Source of the DNA: FEN-1350 sp964643355
Lineage (GTDB): Bacteria; Planctomycetota; Phycisphaerae; Sedimentisphaerales; Anaerohalosphaeraceae
Assembly (NCBI GenBank): GCA_964643355.1
Contig: CAZXPW010000010.1
Span: 1 to 64,000, forward strand
Length of the DNA: 64,000 bases
Direction: 5' to 3'
The notes below the pieces were generated by a model, which made no database searches, was not told the origin of the DNA, and was given only the letters and a program-made list of their open reading frames with translations. Shown here piece by piece: positions 17,065 through 26,272 of the stretch. Both the position numbers and the translations under genes were made by a program. Position 1 is the stretch's first letter; every line of letters starts with the position of its first letter.

Positions 17065-17784
17065 ATGACTCAATTTGTTCGTCGAGCGTCGCCAGGGAAA
17101 CTGTTTGGGACGGCCGTGTTGTGTGCGGCGGCGCTGGTGGCGTCCGGGCTGGTCTATCGGCATTATGCCGATAAGTGGAATCGGCTATTGGCCGTGCCGG
17201 TCAAGTTGCCCCGGCCGCTGGCGGAATTTCCGATGCAGGTGGGGGACTGGCAGGGGAAGGATGTGGAGATGTCCGAGGCGACCAAGAAGATCGCGGGCAA
17301 CGATGATTACATCAGCCGGCAGTATGTGAATTCGCGGACGGGGCAGGCGGTGTATGTGTATGTGGCGTTTTCCGGGCGGCCGCGGAATATGCGGGGGCAT
17401 CGGCCGCAGGTGTGCTACAAGGGGGCGGGGTGGGACAATACGGAGAGCCGGCCGGTGGAATTTAAGCTGGCCGATGGGCGGCGGATGGAGGCGATGATGC
17501 ACCGGTTTGCCCGGATCGTGCCGAACAAGCAGACGGTGTCGGTGCTGAATTATTATGTGGTCAATGGGCAGGTGATGCTGACGGAGAAGGCGTTTACGGG
17601 GCTGGGATTTCGGACGCCGAACCTCAAGGGCGATCTGGCGCGGTATGTGGCGCAGGTGCAGATCTCGGCCGAGCAGGAGGCGGGAATCCTGGCGGGGGCG
17701 CGGGACCTATGCGGGCCTTTGTTTACGCTATTCCCTGTCGGGCAAGCACACTCCTTATCAACGGCAAAGATACCGGAACTCTGA
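17065..17784 (+). CDS. epsI: EpsI, exosortase-associated protein
   Basis: 239 residues. EpsI-family (DUF3485) proteins go with exosortases in polysaccharide/PEP-CTERM loci, as a separate protein or fused to the exosortase C-terminus. Seen here: an N-terminal membrane anchor (TAVLCAAALVASGLVY), then LAEFPMQVGDWQGKD, YISRQY, VYVYVAFSG and the signature GHRPQVCYKGAGW, then LNYYVVNGQ. The start has GGGAGG eight bases upstream. Base use is very G-rich until about 17700 and then changes abruptly. The last ~25 residues (GPLFTLFPVGQAHSLSTAKI) do not look like the family end and may be a replaced or frameshifted tail. The only exosortase in the window is 28 kb downstream, so this copy is detached from it. 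Confidence 0.85.
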   Translation: MTQFVRRASPGKLFGTAVLCAAALVASGLVYRHYADKWNRLLAVPVKLPRPLAEFPMQVGDWQGKDVEMSEATKKIAGNDDYISRQYVNSRTGQAVYVYVAFSGRPRNMRGHRPQVCYKGAGWDNTESRPVEFKLADGRRMEAMMHRFARIVPNKQTVSVLNYYVVNGQVMLTEKAFTGLGFRTPNLKGDLARYVAQVQISAEQEAGILAGARDLCGPLFTLFPVGQAHSLSTAKIPEL

Positions 17785-17848
17785 TGAACCGGAAGGACTG
17801 GAATTGTGGGTATCTTCATTCGGTTGACTGGGTGTCGTGTTCGTGTTT

Positions 17849-20641
17849 TCAGTACTCAACCATCGCCGATTGAACGCCGTTCGAGGCCAGCCAGTCCTGA
17901 TACCAGGCCTTGAGAAGCACATCCTCGACATTGATTGTGACCTTCTGGGTGAAATCGCTGCCGACGGCCGAGAAGAGCAACTCATAGTTTCCGGCCTGAT
18001 CGTACCAGGGCCGCCAGGAAAAGGTGTTCGTGACGGAATCGAAGAAGGCATTTCGGGGCAGCCCCGAGACGACAGAGGAAAAGGAGACGGGATTTCCGGC
18101 AAGATCAAGTGGGACCAAGGTGTCTTCGATCAACCAGTTTTCGGGGGCCTGAAGGGTTTTTACTGTTTGGTTGATTTCGTCGGGGGCCAAGGCGCGATTG
18201 TAGATTCGAATATTCTCGATGGTTCCAACGAAGCCCTCGGTTCGTGCGGAAGGATTGCCGGTGTTTCCGATATCGGCGAAAGTATTTACTTGTGACAATC
18301 CACTATAGGTTCCTGACCACTTTTGATCGCCATCGACATAGATCCAACAGTTTGGGTTATTCCATACAAGGGCAATATTATACTCCGTTTGAGGTTGTAG
18401 CGCCAAGATCTTGGTTTTAAGAGTACCGGAATTTCCAAGCCCTAAACAGAAATCCCCGTTTGAATGATAAAGCTGAATCCGGTTGTTCCAGTTGCCGGTC
18501 GTGTGTCCAAATAGAAATTGCTTTCCCGTTTTGTTAGCGGGTGTGGCTTTCATTACAATACTACCCATGTTCAAATTGGCCTCAAAGAGGGAGACATATT
18601 GGTATTGATTGGTTGAGGTGAATTTGATGGGCCCTTTGATATGGACGATAGGGTCTTGTTTGGCGACAATCGCCGCGATCGCTTTGTGGCCGTTCATCGA
18701 GATCTTTACTGGATTATCTGTCTTCTGAATATCTCCTGCCCAGGCAACAAACGAATAGCCGGCGGAAGGTACGACGGATACGGTTACTTCGCCCAGCGCA
18801 TACCGGTCCTTTCGGGGCGAGACGGTGATTTGGCCATTTTTGCAGACGGCGGTCAGGGTAAAGGTATTGGCGCTGGTTTCGGGTTTCCATACAGGGCCGA
18901 AGGTTGTTCGATGGGCATCCCACATACTGGCGGCGAAATTTGACCACGAACGATGCAAAGGATGCGTATGTGATTGCAGCATATATGAATCCATATAATC
19001 GAAAAAGGCAGGCCAGTTCCAGAGGTCTTTCATGGTCCGGCTTCCATTACGAGTTTTCACAGCCAAGGCGAAAAGCTGAACCCCCGCCAGACTATTCCCT
19101 GTCGCAACCATTCGATAGTTTCGTGAATACCAATCTGAGGTAGGCTGCGTCCAATGATCGCCCGATCCCCCACCGGCCCAATCGGGCATGCCGACCCGAC
19201 CCAGTGGATAGAGTTGTACCCGGGCCGTTTTGCCGCTGCCAGGGGTGACCGGATCCCGCAATTTCATCTTATCTGTTCCGATATTATCCGTATTTACACC
19301 GATGATTCGGACATACTCTTCCCGGCCGCCTTCATAATTCCAGACCAGCCAATAGTCAAAGTTGGATTGTAATGCTCGGGCCAGGATTTCAGAAGTTCCA
19401 TCGTCGGCAATAAACCAATTTTGACCGCTATCATCTATAATAACCGTAGGATCCGAGGCATCTACCCGGCAGTTGGTTCGCGTGACTCGTTTGTCAGGAG
19501 TTCCATATCGATCGATATCGGCTTGGGTGGTATAGAATTTTTGGGCGTCTTCCATGAAGTAGAGATGGCAGCGGGCAGGGTCGGGATCGTAACCGTGGGT
19601 CAGGCCGATATTCATATAGGGGGCATAGTCCAAGGCCATTCCGGCGAACAGGATTGGCAGCTTCCGCCCCTGACCAATCCCACCCCCGATGTGTCCCCAA
19701 CCGCCGCCATTGGCGATGATCCCATAAAAGTCGATTCCCAATTGGATCATCTGAATGGCCAGAGTTCGTTTCTGTTCGGGCGTAATCCAATTTGAATTCA
19801 ACATCAACAACAATGCAATATCATTGATTTGAGCGGCCATTTGCCGGCCATAATCGGGCATGTTTTCGCTGGGGTGTAATGTCGAAGTTGACCAAGCGGT
19901 TGGGATATCAAGCCAAGGTCTTCGAAGATAATTCGACCAGGATTCCCATCCTTTCGGATCATTCAGATTAGGGACTCCAGATGTCGCAGATAAGGAAGGA
20001 AGAATGGATAAATTCATATCTTCAGTATTATGCATAATTTTGGTAGAAGATCCACAATAAGCTGGTCGAAAAGCATTTGTATCTGGGATTGCAGGGACGC
20101 ATGTTAATACGGCAGCTGTTCGAATTGCGGGATTTGGCTGATTTCCAACAATTCTGACTCCACTATCGTCAATTCTCCAGCTCTTCGTGGAAATGAGGGA
20201 TTGAAGACCAGATAGCCTGATGGGAGGAGTGGCACATAGATCTTCATCCCAAAAAGGAACACGACTATCAAATGCTTGTTTTGAGTTGGATGCATTCGGA
20301 CCTTCGGACAATTCCGAAGGATTGATCATGGAACCATCGACGATAAATGATTTTCCGTCCTGTTGGATGGTTGTTTTGGGAGGATTGATAGCAGTGATAG
20401 TAACTGGGCCAAGGATCCAGAAGTCACCATTGACAAATCGACCATACCGATAGGTTCCCGGAGACCCGGTTTGAGAGAGGGGTTTGTCAAAAGTCCAGGT
20501 AATCCCCCACTGTTCAATGGTTCCCACATCTGGAGTCCCGCCGTTGCGTTCCACAACTGTACCGTCAGAAGCATAGACAACCGCCGCGGCTATCAGTATC
20601 GACAGTCCGATCGCTTTCAATGGATTCATCTTCATTTCCAT
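17849..20641 (-). CDS. Large secreted LamG-containing protein of unknown function
   Basis: 930 residues with a signal peptide (MNPLKAIGLSILIAAAVVYA). Residues 30-595 are a domain I do not recognise (GTIEQWGITWTFDKPLSQTG, GWGHIGGGIGQGRKLPI, WAGGGSGDHWTQPTSDWYSR) with Trp- and Gly-rich stretches; an alpha/alpha-barrel catalytic domain is possible. Residues about 600-660 are an InlB/Flg_new-like beta repeat (GQITVSPRKDRYALGEVTVS). Residues about 665-840 are LamG (FVGTIENIRIYNRALAPDEI). The end is an Ig-like module (AGNPVSFSSVVSGLPRNAFF). This set suggests an extracellular polysaccharide-binding or degrading protein. No sorting tail is seen. It converges with EpsI, with 64 bases between the stops and no clear terminator. 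Confidence 0.7.
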   Translation of the reverse strand: MEMKMNPLKAIGLSILIAAAVVYASDGTVVERNGGTPDVGTIEQWGITWTFDKPLSQTGSPGTYRYGRFVNGDFWILGPVTITAINPPKTTIQQDGKSFIVDGSMINPSELSEGPNASNSKQAFDSRVPFWDEDLCATPPIRLSGLQSLISTKSWRIDDSGVRIVGNQPNPAIRTAAVLTCVPAIPDTNAFRPAYCGSSTKIMHNTEDMNLSILPSLSATSGVPNLNDPKGWESWSNYLRRPWLDIPTAWSTSTLHPSENMPDYGRQMAAQINDIALLLMLNSNWITPEQKRTLAIQMIQLGIDFYGIIANGGGWGHIGGGIGQGRKLPILFAGMALDYAPYMNIGLTHGYDPDPARCHLYFMEDAQKFYTTQADIDRYGTPDKRVTRTNCRVDASDPTVIIDDSGQNWFIADDGTSEILARALQSNFDYWLVWNYEGGREEYVRIIGVNTDNIGTDKMKLRDPVTPGSGKTARVQLYPLGRVGMPDWAGGGSGDHWTQPTSDWYSRNYRMVATGNSLAGVQLFALAVKTRNGSRTMKDLWNWPAFFDYMDSYMLQSHTHPLHRSWSNFAASMWDAHRTTFGPVWKPETSANTFTLTAVCKNGQITVSPRKDRYALGEVTVSVVPSAGYSFVAWAGDIQKTDNPVKISMNGHKAIAAIVAKQDPIVHIKGPIKFTSTNQYQYVSLFEANLNMGSIVMKATPANKTGKQFLFGHTTGNWNNRIQLYHSNGDFCLGLGNSGTLKTKILALQPQTEYNIALVWNNPNCWIYVDGDQKWSGTYSGLSQVNTFADIGNTGNPSARTEGFVGTIENIRIYNRALAPDEINQTVKTLQAPENWLIEDTLVPLDLAGNPVSFSSVVSGLPRNAFFDSVTNTFSWRPWYDQAGNYELLFSAVGSDFTQKVTINVEDVLLKAWYQDWLASNGVQSAMVEY

Positions 20642-21082
20642 AATCCCCCCGGATCTGGTCGCTATCCGCTATATCTGTTCAAAATACGAAACGATGTTCC
20701 ACATACAAAGTTTACCAAATCACCCATAGTGCCACCAAAGTGCGGGCCCATACAACGCCCCACACAGTGCTCGTAACCTCCTCGAAAAACAGACATTATG
20801 GGACCATCGAGAAAATGTCAACAAAAATATACCTTTCCTCCGGCGGGATGTTTAATTCCATTGGGGTGGGCGTTAGTCTTGGGGTGTTGCTGTTCGTTTG
20901 AAGGATTCTCCCGGCGATCTTCAGGGAAATTGCGGATTGGCCCAGGCCGTACAACGGCCGGAAGGGCCCGAATTGACCATAAATGTTAAGGGAATAATAG
21001 CCGAAAGATAGTGGTATCAAGTTGTCTTAACTGAACAGGTTCCTGTAACCGACGGGGACAGAGTTTGCCTTTTCTGCATATT
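20642..21082. other. Divergent intergenic region in front of the polysaccharide locus
   Basis: About 440 bases between the divergent LamG gene and the flippase. A possible weak promoter for the locus is TTGACC (20973-20978) with TAATAG 16 bases later. ACAGGTTCCTGT at 21035-21046 is a near-palindrome 36 bases before the flippase start and could be an operator. No gene or RNA was recognised. Confidence 0.35.
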
Positions 21083-22609
21083 ATGAGTCTATCCAAACCC
21101 GATCCCACAAACTATTTTGATGTTGGCCACATCAAGGGCGATCTGAAAGGTCGTTCTGTGCGTGGTGGCGTAGCCACATTATCGGCCCAGGTTATTAAGT
21201 TCATTATCAATACCGTGTCCACAGTGGTTCTTGCCCGTCTTTTGACACCTGACGACTACGGTTTGGTGGCGATGGTCACGGCCGTAACCGGGTTTGTCGC
21301 CCTTTTTAAGGATCTCGGTCTATCCATGGCCACCGTTCAACGGAAGGACATCACCCATGCCCAAGTCAGCAACTTATTCTGGATCAATGTCGGCGTCAGT
21401 CTAATTCTTGGGGTTGTCTTGTGTGGGATTTCGCCTTTGATCTCGTGGTTTTATCATGAACCCCGGCTGATCCGGATTACCCTTGTCTTATCTCTTGCAT
21501 TTATTTTTTCGGGCCTTTCGGTTCAGCACAACGCACTTCTTCGCAGGCAGATGCGTTTTTCCATCCTGGCGATTGTCGATATCATTTCCTTGTTTTCGGG
21601 AATCGTGGGGGCTGTCCTTCTGGCGTGGGTTGGCTGCGAGTACTGGGCGTTAGTGGCGATGCCCATTCTGACTTCGATCAGTTATGTTATTATGGTATGG
21701 TTCTTCTGCAATTGGCGTCCGGGGGGATTTACCCGAGGTGTGGGCCTGCGTTCCATGCTGGCATTTGGGGGCCATTTGACGGGATTCAGCATTGTCAATT
21801 ACTTTTCACGGAATCTGGACCAGATTCTGATTGGACGATATTGGGGCGCGCAATCTCTTGGATTTTATAGCAAGGCCTACCATATCATGCTGCTTCCTGT
21901 CTCTCAGATTCGGGGGCCGCTTGAGACGGTCTCCATCCCCGCGTTGAGCCATTTGCAGGATGACCCTGCACGCTTTCGAAACTATTATTTGAAGTTGGTC
22001 AAATTAACGGCATTTCTTTCGATGCCTCTGATGGTTATTCTATTCGTATTTGCCGCGGAGATTATTACTCTACTTCTGGGGCCAAACTGGTCTGGTTGTG
22101 TCTATATTTTTCAAATCCTATCGGTCGTATCATTTCTTCAGCCGGTTTCGACGACACGGGGTCTTGTTCTTATATCGCTTGGGAAGTCCAAAAAGTATTT
22201 GAGATGGGGTTTGGCAAATGCGATTTTGACCACATTGTCATTTGTTGTAGGATTGCCCTGGGGACCTGAGGGCGTGGCGTTGGGGTATGCGATTGCCAAT
22301 TACGCTTGTCTTATACCCTCTCTCTGGTATTGCTTTAAGGGGTCCCCGATATCAACTCGTAATTTTCTTGCCGCAGCGTTTTGGCCCGCAGTTACCAGTG
22401 TTCTCATGGGAGCGGGTATTGGCATCTGCAAAGGGTATTTGCCTGTCTCCGGCGTTGTAGCCATGGTTGTGTTGTCTTTGGTTGGGTTCGCGGTGTATCT
22501 GTTGGCGTGGATGGTCATTCCCGGGGGCCGGGTTTTTATCGAGGAACTTCTGTCTTTCCGAAGCGCATTTGGTCTCAAGAAGAAACACTATGAGCCGGCT
22601 GTTTCCTGA
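21083..22609 (+). CDS. Polysaccharide flippase, WzxC/MOP family
   Basis: 508 residues, about 14 membrane segments. Expected to flip lipid-linked oligosaccharide repeat units across the inner membrane. The N-terminal signature (SVRGGVATLSAQVIKFIINT, VVLARLLTPDDYGLVAMVTA) and IGRYWGAQSLGFYSKAYHIM in the middle are standard for WzxC-type members. An upstream in-frame TTG at 21065 is possible, but the ATG at 21083 gives the usual start. It is the first gene of the long plus-strand locus and overlaps the next gene by 20 bases. Confidence 0.9.
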   Translation: MSLSKPDPTNYFDVGHIKGDLKGRSVRGGVATLSAQVIKFIINTVSTVVLARLLTPDDYGLVAMVTAVTGFVALFKDLGLSMATVQRKDITHAQVSNLFWINVGVSLILGVVLCGISPLISWFYHEPRLIRITLVLSLAFIFSGLSVQHNALLRRQMRFSILAIVDIISLFSGIVGAVLLAWVGCEYWALVAMPILTSISYVIMVWFFCNWRPGGFTRGVGLRSMLAFGGHLTGFSIVNYFSRNLDQILIGRYWGAQSLGFYSKAYHIMLLPVSQIRGPLETVSIPALSHLQDDPARFRNYYLKLVKLTAFLSMPLMVILFVFAAEIITLLLGPNWSGCVYIFQILSVVSFLQPVSTTRGLVLISLGKSKKYLRWGLANAILTTLSFVVGLPWGPEGVALGYAIANYACLIPSLWYCFKGSPISTRNFLAAAFWPAVTSVLMGAGIGICKGYLPVSGVVAMVVLSLVGFAVYLLAWMVIPGGRVFIEELLSFRSAFGLKKKHYEPAVS

Positions 22610-23912
22610 AAATACTGTCCGCACTGTTGTCGATCAACACCTGTGCCTGAGTTGCGGGACCTGCGTTTCGGCGTGCCCACAAAACGCAATTTCCATGGTT
22701 GAGTTGCCGTGCGGTTTACTTGTGGCTTCGGTCGATGAATCCTTGTGTAACGGGTGTGGTTTGTGTTATCGAGTTTGTCCGGGCGATCATCTCACGAAAG
22801 GTTCCCTGCGAGCCGAGGAGGATCCCTTTGTCGGGCCGGTCATCACGGTGTATTGCGGCCAGGCCTCTGATTCGAGAATACTCCAAAACGGACAGAGCGG
22901 TGGGATTGCGACTGCATTGTTAAGTCAGTTGATGGAGACAGGTCAGATTGATCAGGCTATTGTTACCCGAATGCCTAAGGACGGTTCCTTGCGACCAATA
23001 GTTTCCGTTGCGACAAATCGATCAGAAATATTGCCGGCACAGGGATCTCAATATTGTCCGGTTGCTCTGAATACCATTTTTTCCGCTATTCCGAAAGAAG
23101 GGTATTCTAAAACCGCGGTTGTCGGGCTTCCCTGTCATTTTCACGGATTACGAAATTTATACCCACTTCAATATAACAGTCTTCTCAAAATCGGTCTGAT
23201 CTGCGATCGGATTATGTCTTTTTGTGCTAAGGATTTTTTCATTACGAAAGTCGGAGTTTCAAGAAAAAACATAATATCGATACGATATAGAGACAAAGCG
23301 TTAGGGGGATGGCCCGGGGATGTTGGCATAGAGGATGGGTCAGGTAACACACATCGCGTCAAACAGAGTATTCGTCATTGGTGTAAAGGCAGGTTTACTC
23401 CCCCACGATGCTATCTCTGTTTTGACAAGATGAATGTACTGGCGGATATCGTGCTCGGTGATGCCTGGGGTGTTCGGGAAAGTAAAGAAGGCCACTCGGT
23501 CATTTTGACTCGAACTGAACGAGGACAGAAACTGATCGATTCGGTTCGGAAATCCGGAGCGATCGCGGTCGATCCGATTGATCCTCGATTGGTTTTCGGA
23601 GGACAAGAAATCGATAGGAAGCGGCTCGATTGGACGGCCTACTCTCATTGTTGGCGGGAGATGGGAAACGCTTTGCCGGATTTGGGTATCCAGGAACGAT
23701 GGGAGGCGGATCTTTCGGCCGTTAATCTTGAACCTTATAAGCGTAAATTACGCCAATCCCTATCTTTGGCGACCGCGAAATCCTCCTCCACACTCCTGGC
23801 CGGCGCTTTGGCCGCGTATCGAAGAGAGCAATTCCGGCGGTTCTTTTCTTTGTCACGATGGATACGGGCGATCTGGAAACGCGTCCCCCAGCTCAAACAG
23901 TCTCGAGGATAG
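22590..23912 (+). CDS. Coenzyme F420 hydrogenase/dehydrogenase beta-subunit-like iron-sulfur protein
   Basis: 440 residues. Two 4Fe-4S ferredoxin motifs lie at the N-terminus: CLSCGTCVSACPQNAI and CNGCGLCYRVCP. An FrhB/FdhB-like domain follows (QNGQSGGIATALLSQLMETG, VGLPCHFHGLRNL, NVLADIVLGDAWG). Proteins of this shape next to pyruvyl transferases are common in capsule and exopolysaccharide loci, where they are thought to do a redox step on the sugar or its modification; the substrate is not known. The start ATGAGCCGG lies inside the flippase gene end (20-base overlap), and the next gene starts one base after this stop. A longer upstream frame reads out-of-frame flippase sequence and was discarded. 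Confidence 0.8.
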   Translation: MSRLFPENTVRTVVDQHLCLSCGTCVSACPQNAISMVELPCGLLVASVDESLCNGCGLCYRVCPGDHLTKGSLRAEEDPFVGPVITVYCGQASDSRILQNGQSGGIATALLSQLMETGQIDQAIVTRMPKDGSLRPIVSVATNRSEILPAQGSQYCPVALNTIFSAIPKEGYSKTAVVGLPCHFHGLRNLYPLQYNSLLKIGLICDRIMSFCAKDFFITKVGVSRKNIISIRYRDKALGGWPGDVGIEDGSGNTHRVKQSIRHWCKGRFTPPRCYLCFDKMNVLADIVLGDAWGVRESKEGHSVILTRTERGQKLIDSVRKSGAIAVDPIDPRLVFGGQEIDRKRLDWTAYSHCWREMGNALPDLGIQERWEADLSAVNLEPYKRKLRQSLSLATAKSSSTLLAGALAAYRREQFRRFFSLSRWIRAIWKRVPQLKQSRG

Positions 23913-23913
23913 C

Positions 23914-25104
23914 ATGATTTGGAAAGAAAACGCGGTGTTGATCACCGGCGGAGGTTTTGTCAATAAAGGGGCCGAGGCCATGACGATTACATTGGTTCGG
24001 TCGTTTCATAACGCGATTCCGAAATTCAAAATCTATCTGCGAATTCCCCGGGACTATTTTGATCAAGCCCGGAATATACAGACTGTTCCCGTCAACAGCG
24101 ACCTGATTGAATTACGGTTGGGACGATGGCGTAGCAAATTGCATATGATGAGTATGATTCTGCGGTGTAAGGCATTTCTCGATATCGGCGGGTATCAATT
24201 CGGCGATCCCTGGGGGGCCGATATAGCGATTAAAAGGGTAAAGAATAGTCTGTATTGTTCACGGTTTGGTACCCAAGTATATTATATGCCGCAGGCATGG
24301 GGGCCTTTCACCCAGCCGTCGTTGGCGGATGGGGTCCGTTCCCTGATCGGTTTGTCCGAGCTTTGTTATGTTCGAGACCGTCGATCCCTGGAAACCGTCG
24401 AGTCTCTTTTTCCCGAAAAGAACCCGAAGGTCCGATTTGCACATGATATCGCCTGGAATTTTGAAGGAGCCGACCTCTCGGTTGGAAAGGATTTACTGCG
24501 TCGATTCGGCGCCCGATTCGAATCCGGCAAGCTTATTGTATGCATCACGCCGAATCTGAGGGTTTATGAGCGATCTTCGGGGCAGTTGTGTGAAAATGAA
24601 TATCTCAAGTTCATCGTGGATATCATCCGTTATTTGTCGTCCCGGTATTCTGCTCAGATTGTTTTACTGGGGCATGAGTTGCGTTTGGAAACGACACAAC
24701 GGGACGATCGCTTTCTGTGCCGTCATTTGGTTCACGCATTGGCAGGTATGAATATTCCTGTGACCCATATCGATCAGTATCTCAGCGCTTCCGAGGTCAA
24801 GTCGATTATCGGGAACTGCGATTTGGTCATATCCTCCCGCTACCACGCTTTGATCGCTGCGTTATCCCAGACCGTTCCGGCGGCGGCATTGGGCTGGTCG
24901 CATAAGTACGATGAGTTGTTGAACGATCTGAATATGGGATCTCATATTCTGCAGATGCAACCCAATTGGGAGGTCACAAGTACTCAATTGGACGAGATTA
25001 TTAAATGGATCCCTCAAACAAAATCCCTCTTGATTCGAAAAGTGCCTGAGAGAAAAGAATCCGCCCGCAAGGCGATCGAAGAGGTTGTCCGTCGAATTGT
25101 ATAG
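23914..25104 (+). CDS. Polysaccharide pyruvyl transferase family protein
   Basis: 396 residues. Predicted to transfer a pyruvyl ketal from phosphoenolpyruvate to a sugar of the polymer (CsaB/WcaK-like family). Visible family features: an N-terminal LITGGGFVNKGAEAMTITLV loop, the central YMPQAWGPF, and the C-terminal SSRYHALIAALSQTVPAAAL followed by GWSHKYDELL. ATG at 23914 is one base after the preceding stop. The pairing with an FrhB-like protein immediately upstream is a common arrangement. A longer frame upstream to 23578 overlaps the preceding gene in another phase and was not used. Confidence 0.85.
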   Translation: MIWKENAVLITGGGFVNKGAEAMTITLVRSFHNAIPKFKIYLRIPRDYFDQARNIQTVPVNSDLIELRLGRWRSKLHMMSMILRCKAFLDIGGYQFGDPWGADIAIKRVKNSLYCSRFGTQVYYMPQAWGPFTQPSLADGVRSLIGLSELCYVRDRRSLETVESLFPEKNPKVRFAHDIAWNFEGADLSVGKDLLRRFGARFESGKLIVCITPNLRVYERSSGQLCENEYLKFIVDIIRYLSSRYSAQIVLLGHELRLETTQRDDRFLCRHLVHALAGMNIPVTHIDQYLSASEVKSIIGNCDLVISSRYHALIAALSQTVPAAALGWSHKYDELLNDLNMGSHILQMQPNWEVTSTQLDEIIKWIPQTKSLLIRKVPERKESARKAIEEVVRRIV

Positions 25105-25106
25105 GT

Positions 25107-25961
25107 ATGATATCCATGAACCCTACTATTGATATTCTGATGATTACCTACAATCGGCCAAAATATACGGCGATATCCTTGAAGCGTCTTCTTGAGACCT
25201 GTGATGAAACGATGCGGGTCTGGGTATGGCATAATGGGATGGATCTGGAGACGCTTGAGGTTGTACAGTCGCATCGGTCGCACCCCCGATTCTATCGCTT
25301 TTATCACAGCCAAATCAATAAGAAGCTCAACGAACCAACTAATTGGTTGTGGGAAAACGCTCAAGGGGAGTTCTATTCCAAGGTAGATGATGATTGTGCA
25401 GTACCCTATGGATGGGCTGAGACATTGCGTGATGCGCATGTTCACAATCCTTCATTTGGGGTCATCGGATGTTGGCATTATTTAGAGGAGGATATTGTAC
25501 CGGAACTTGTAATCAAAAAGGTCCAGAGGTTCGAAGGAGGTCACCAAGTAATGCGAAATTGCTGGTATGGTGGAAGCGGTTACTTGATGAAACGGGAGTG
25601 TTACGAACTCTTGGGTCCCTTGCGGACGGGGCAATCTTTTACACAATATTGCATTGCTTTAGCCCGTCGGGGATTCGTTAATGGTATATATTATCCATTT
25701 TTATATCAGGATCACTTTGATGATCCCCGATCCAAACACACCCAAATCAAAACCGATGAGGATGTGCGAAGATGGGCACCATTGTCCGCGATTTACAATG
25801 GTATTGATACCGTGGAAAAATGGAAGGCGTTACTTATGAAAGACGCTTTGAATTGTCAATCCGCTCCTTATGATCCAAAGTATTATTCTGGATGGAGATC
25901 GGTTATCAAAAAAGTGGGTCTTAGGATTCAGAAAATGCTGGGAAATAAACAAAAGTGGTAA
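25107..25961 (+). CDS. Glycosyltransferase, family 2-like
   Basis: 284 residues with a GT-A fold. The N-terminus IDILMITYNRPKYTAISLKR is the nucleotide-sugar entry strand. YSKVDDDCAVPYGW carries a DDD metal-binding motif. WYGGSGYLMKRECYELLG is the acceptor-side segment of the family. Cytosolic, adding one sugar to the lipid-linked repeat unit; donor and acceptor are unknown. It begins two bases after the preceding stop. Base use is somewhat more AT-rich in its second half than upstream genes. Confidence 0.82.
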   Translation: MISMNPTIDILMITYNRPKYTAISLKRLLETCDETMRVWVWHNGMDLETLEVVQSHRSHPRFYRFYHSQINKKLNEPTNWLWENAQGEFYSKVDDDCAVPYGWAETLRDAHVHNPSFGVIGCWHYLEEDIVPELVIKKVQRFEGGHQVMRNCWYGGSGYLMKRECYELLGPLRTGQSFTQYCIALARRGFVNGIYYPFLYQDHFDDPRSKHTQIKTDEDVRRWAPLSAIYNGIDTVEKWKALLMKDALNCQSAPYDPKYYSGWRSVIKKVGLRIQKMLGNKQKW

Positions 25962-26272
25962 TCGGTCCATAATATGAAGAAACCGAAGTGGACATTCTTT
26001 GGACAAGTCTAACATTGCGGCGATATCAAGCCCTAACCATTCAGTATCAAGATCTGATGGAAACGAGAAAGACAGGACATTTTCGGCAGGGATAGCGGGA
26101 AGGATCAACATGCAACCACCTTCCAGGGAAAGAAAAAACCCTGAAGAGCAGTCGAAGGAACAATCCGAGCACCCTGTTGACATATATATGAAATATCTAA
26201 TACCGAGATACTATTATAACACTCGTTTGGTTTAAGTTCATGGTATTCTGTTGTTAAATTTTGTGCGAATCT
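25962..26272. other. Intergenic region, about 310 bases
   Basis: An AT-rich gap inside the polysaccharide locus. A 78-codon frame at 25999-26235 has no family resemblance and a poor start. No terminator or promoter stands out. Confidence 0.5.

Noticed and set aside
25999..26235. 78-codon frame in the gap before the Wzy-like gene
   Set aside because: Composition is non-coding-like and there is no start signal or family resemblance.
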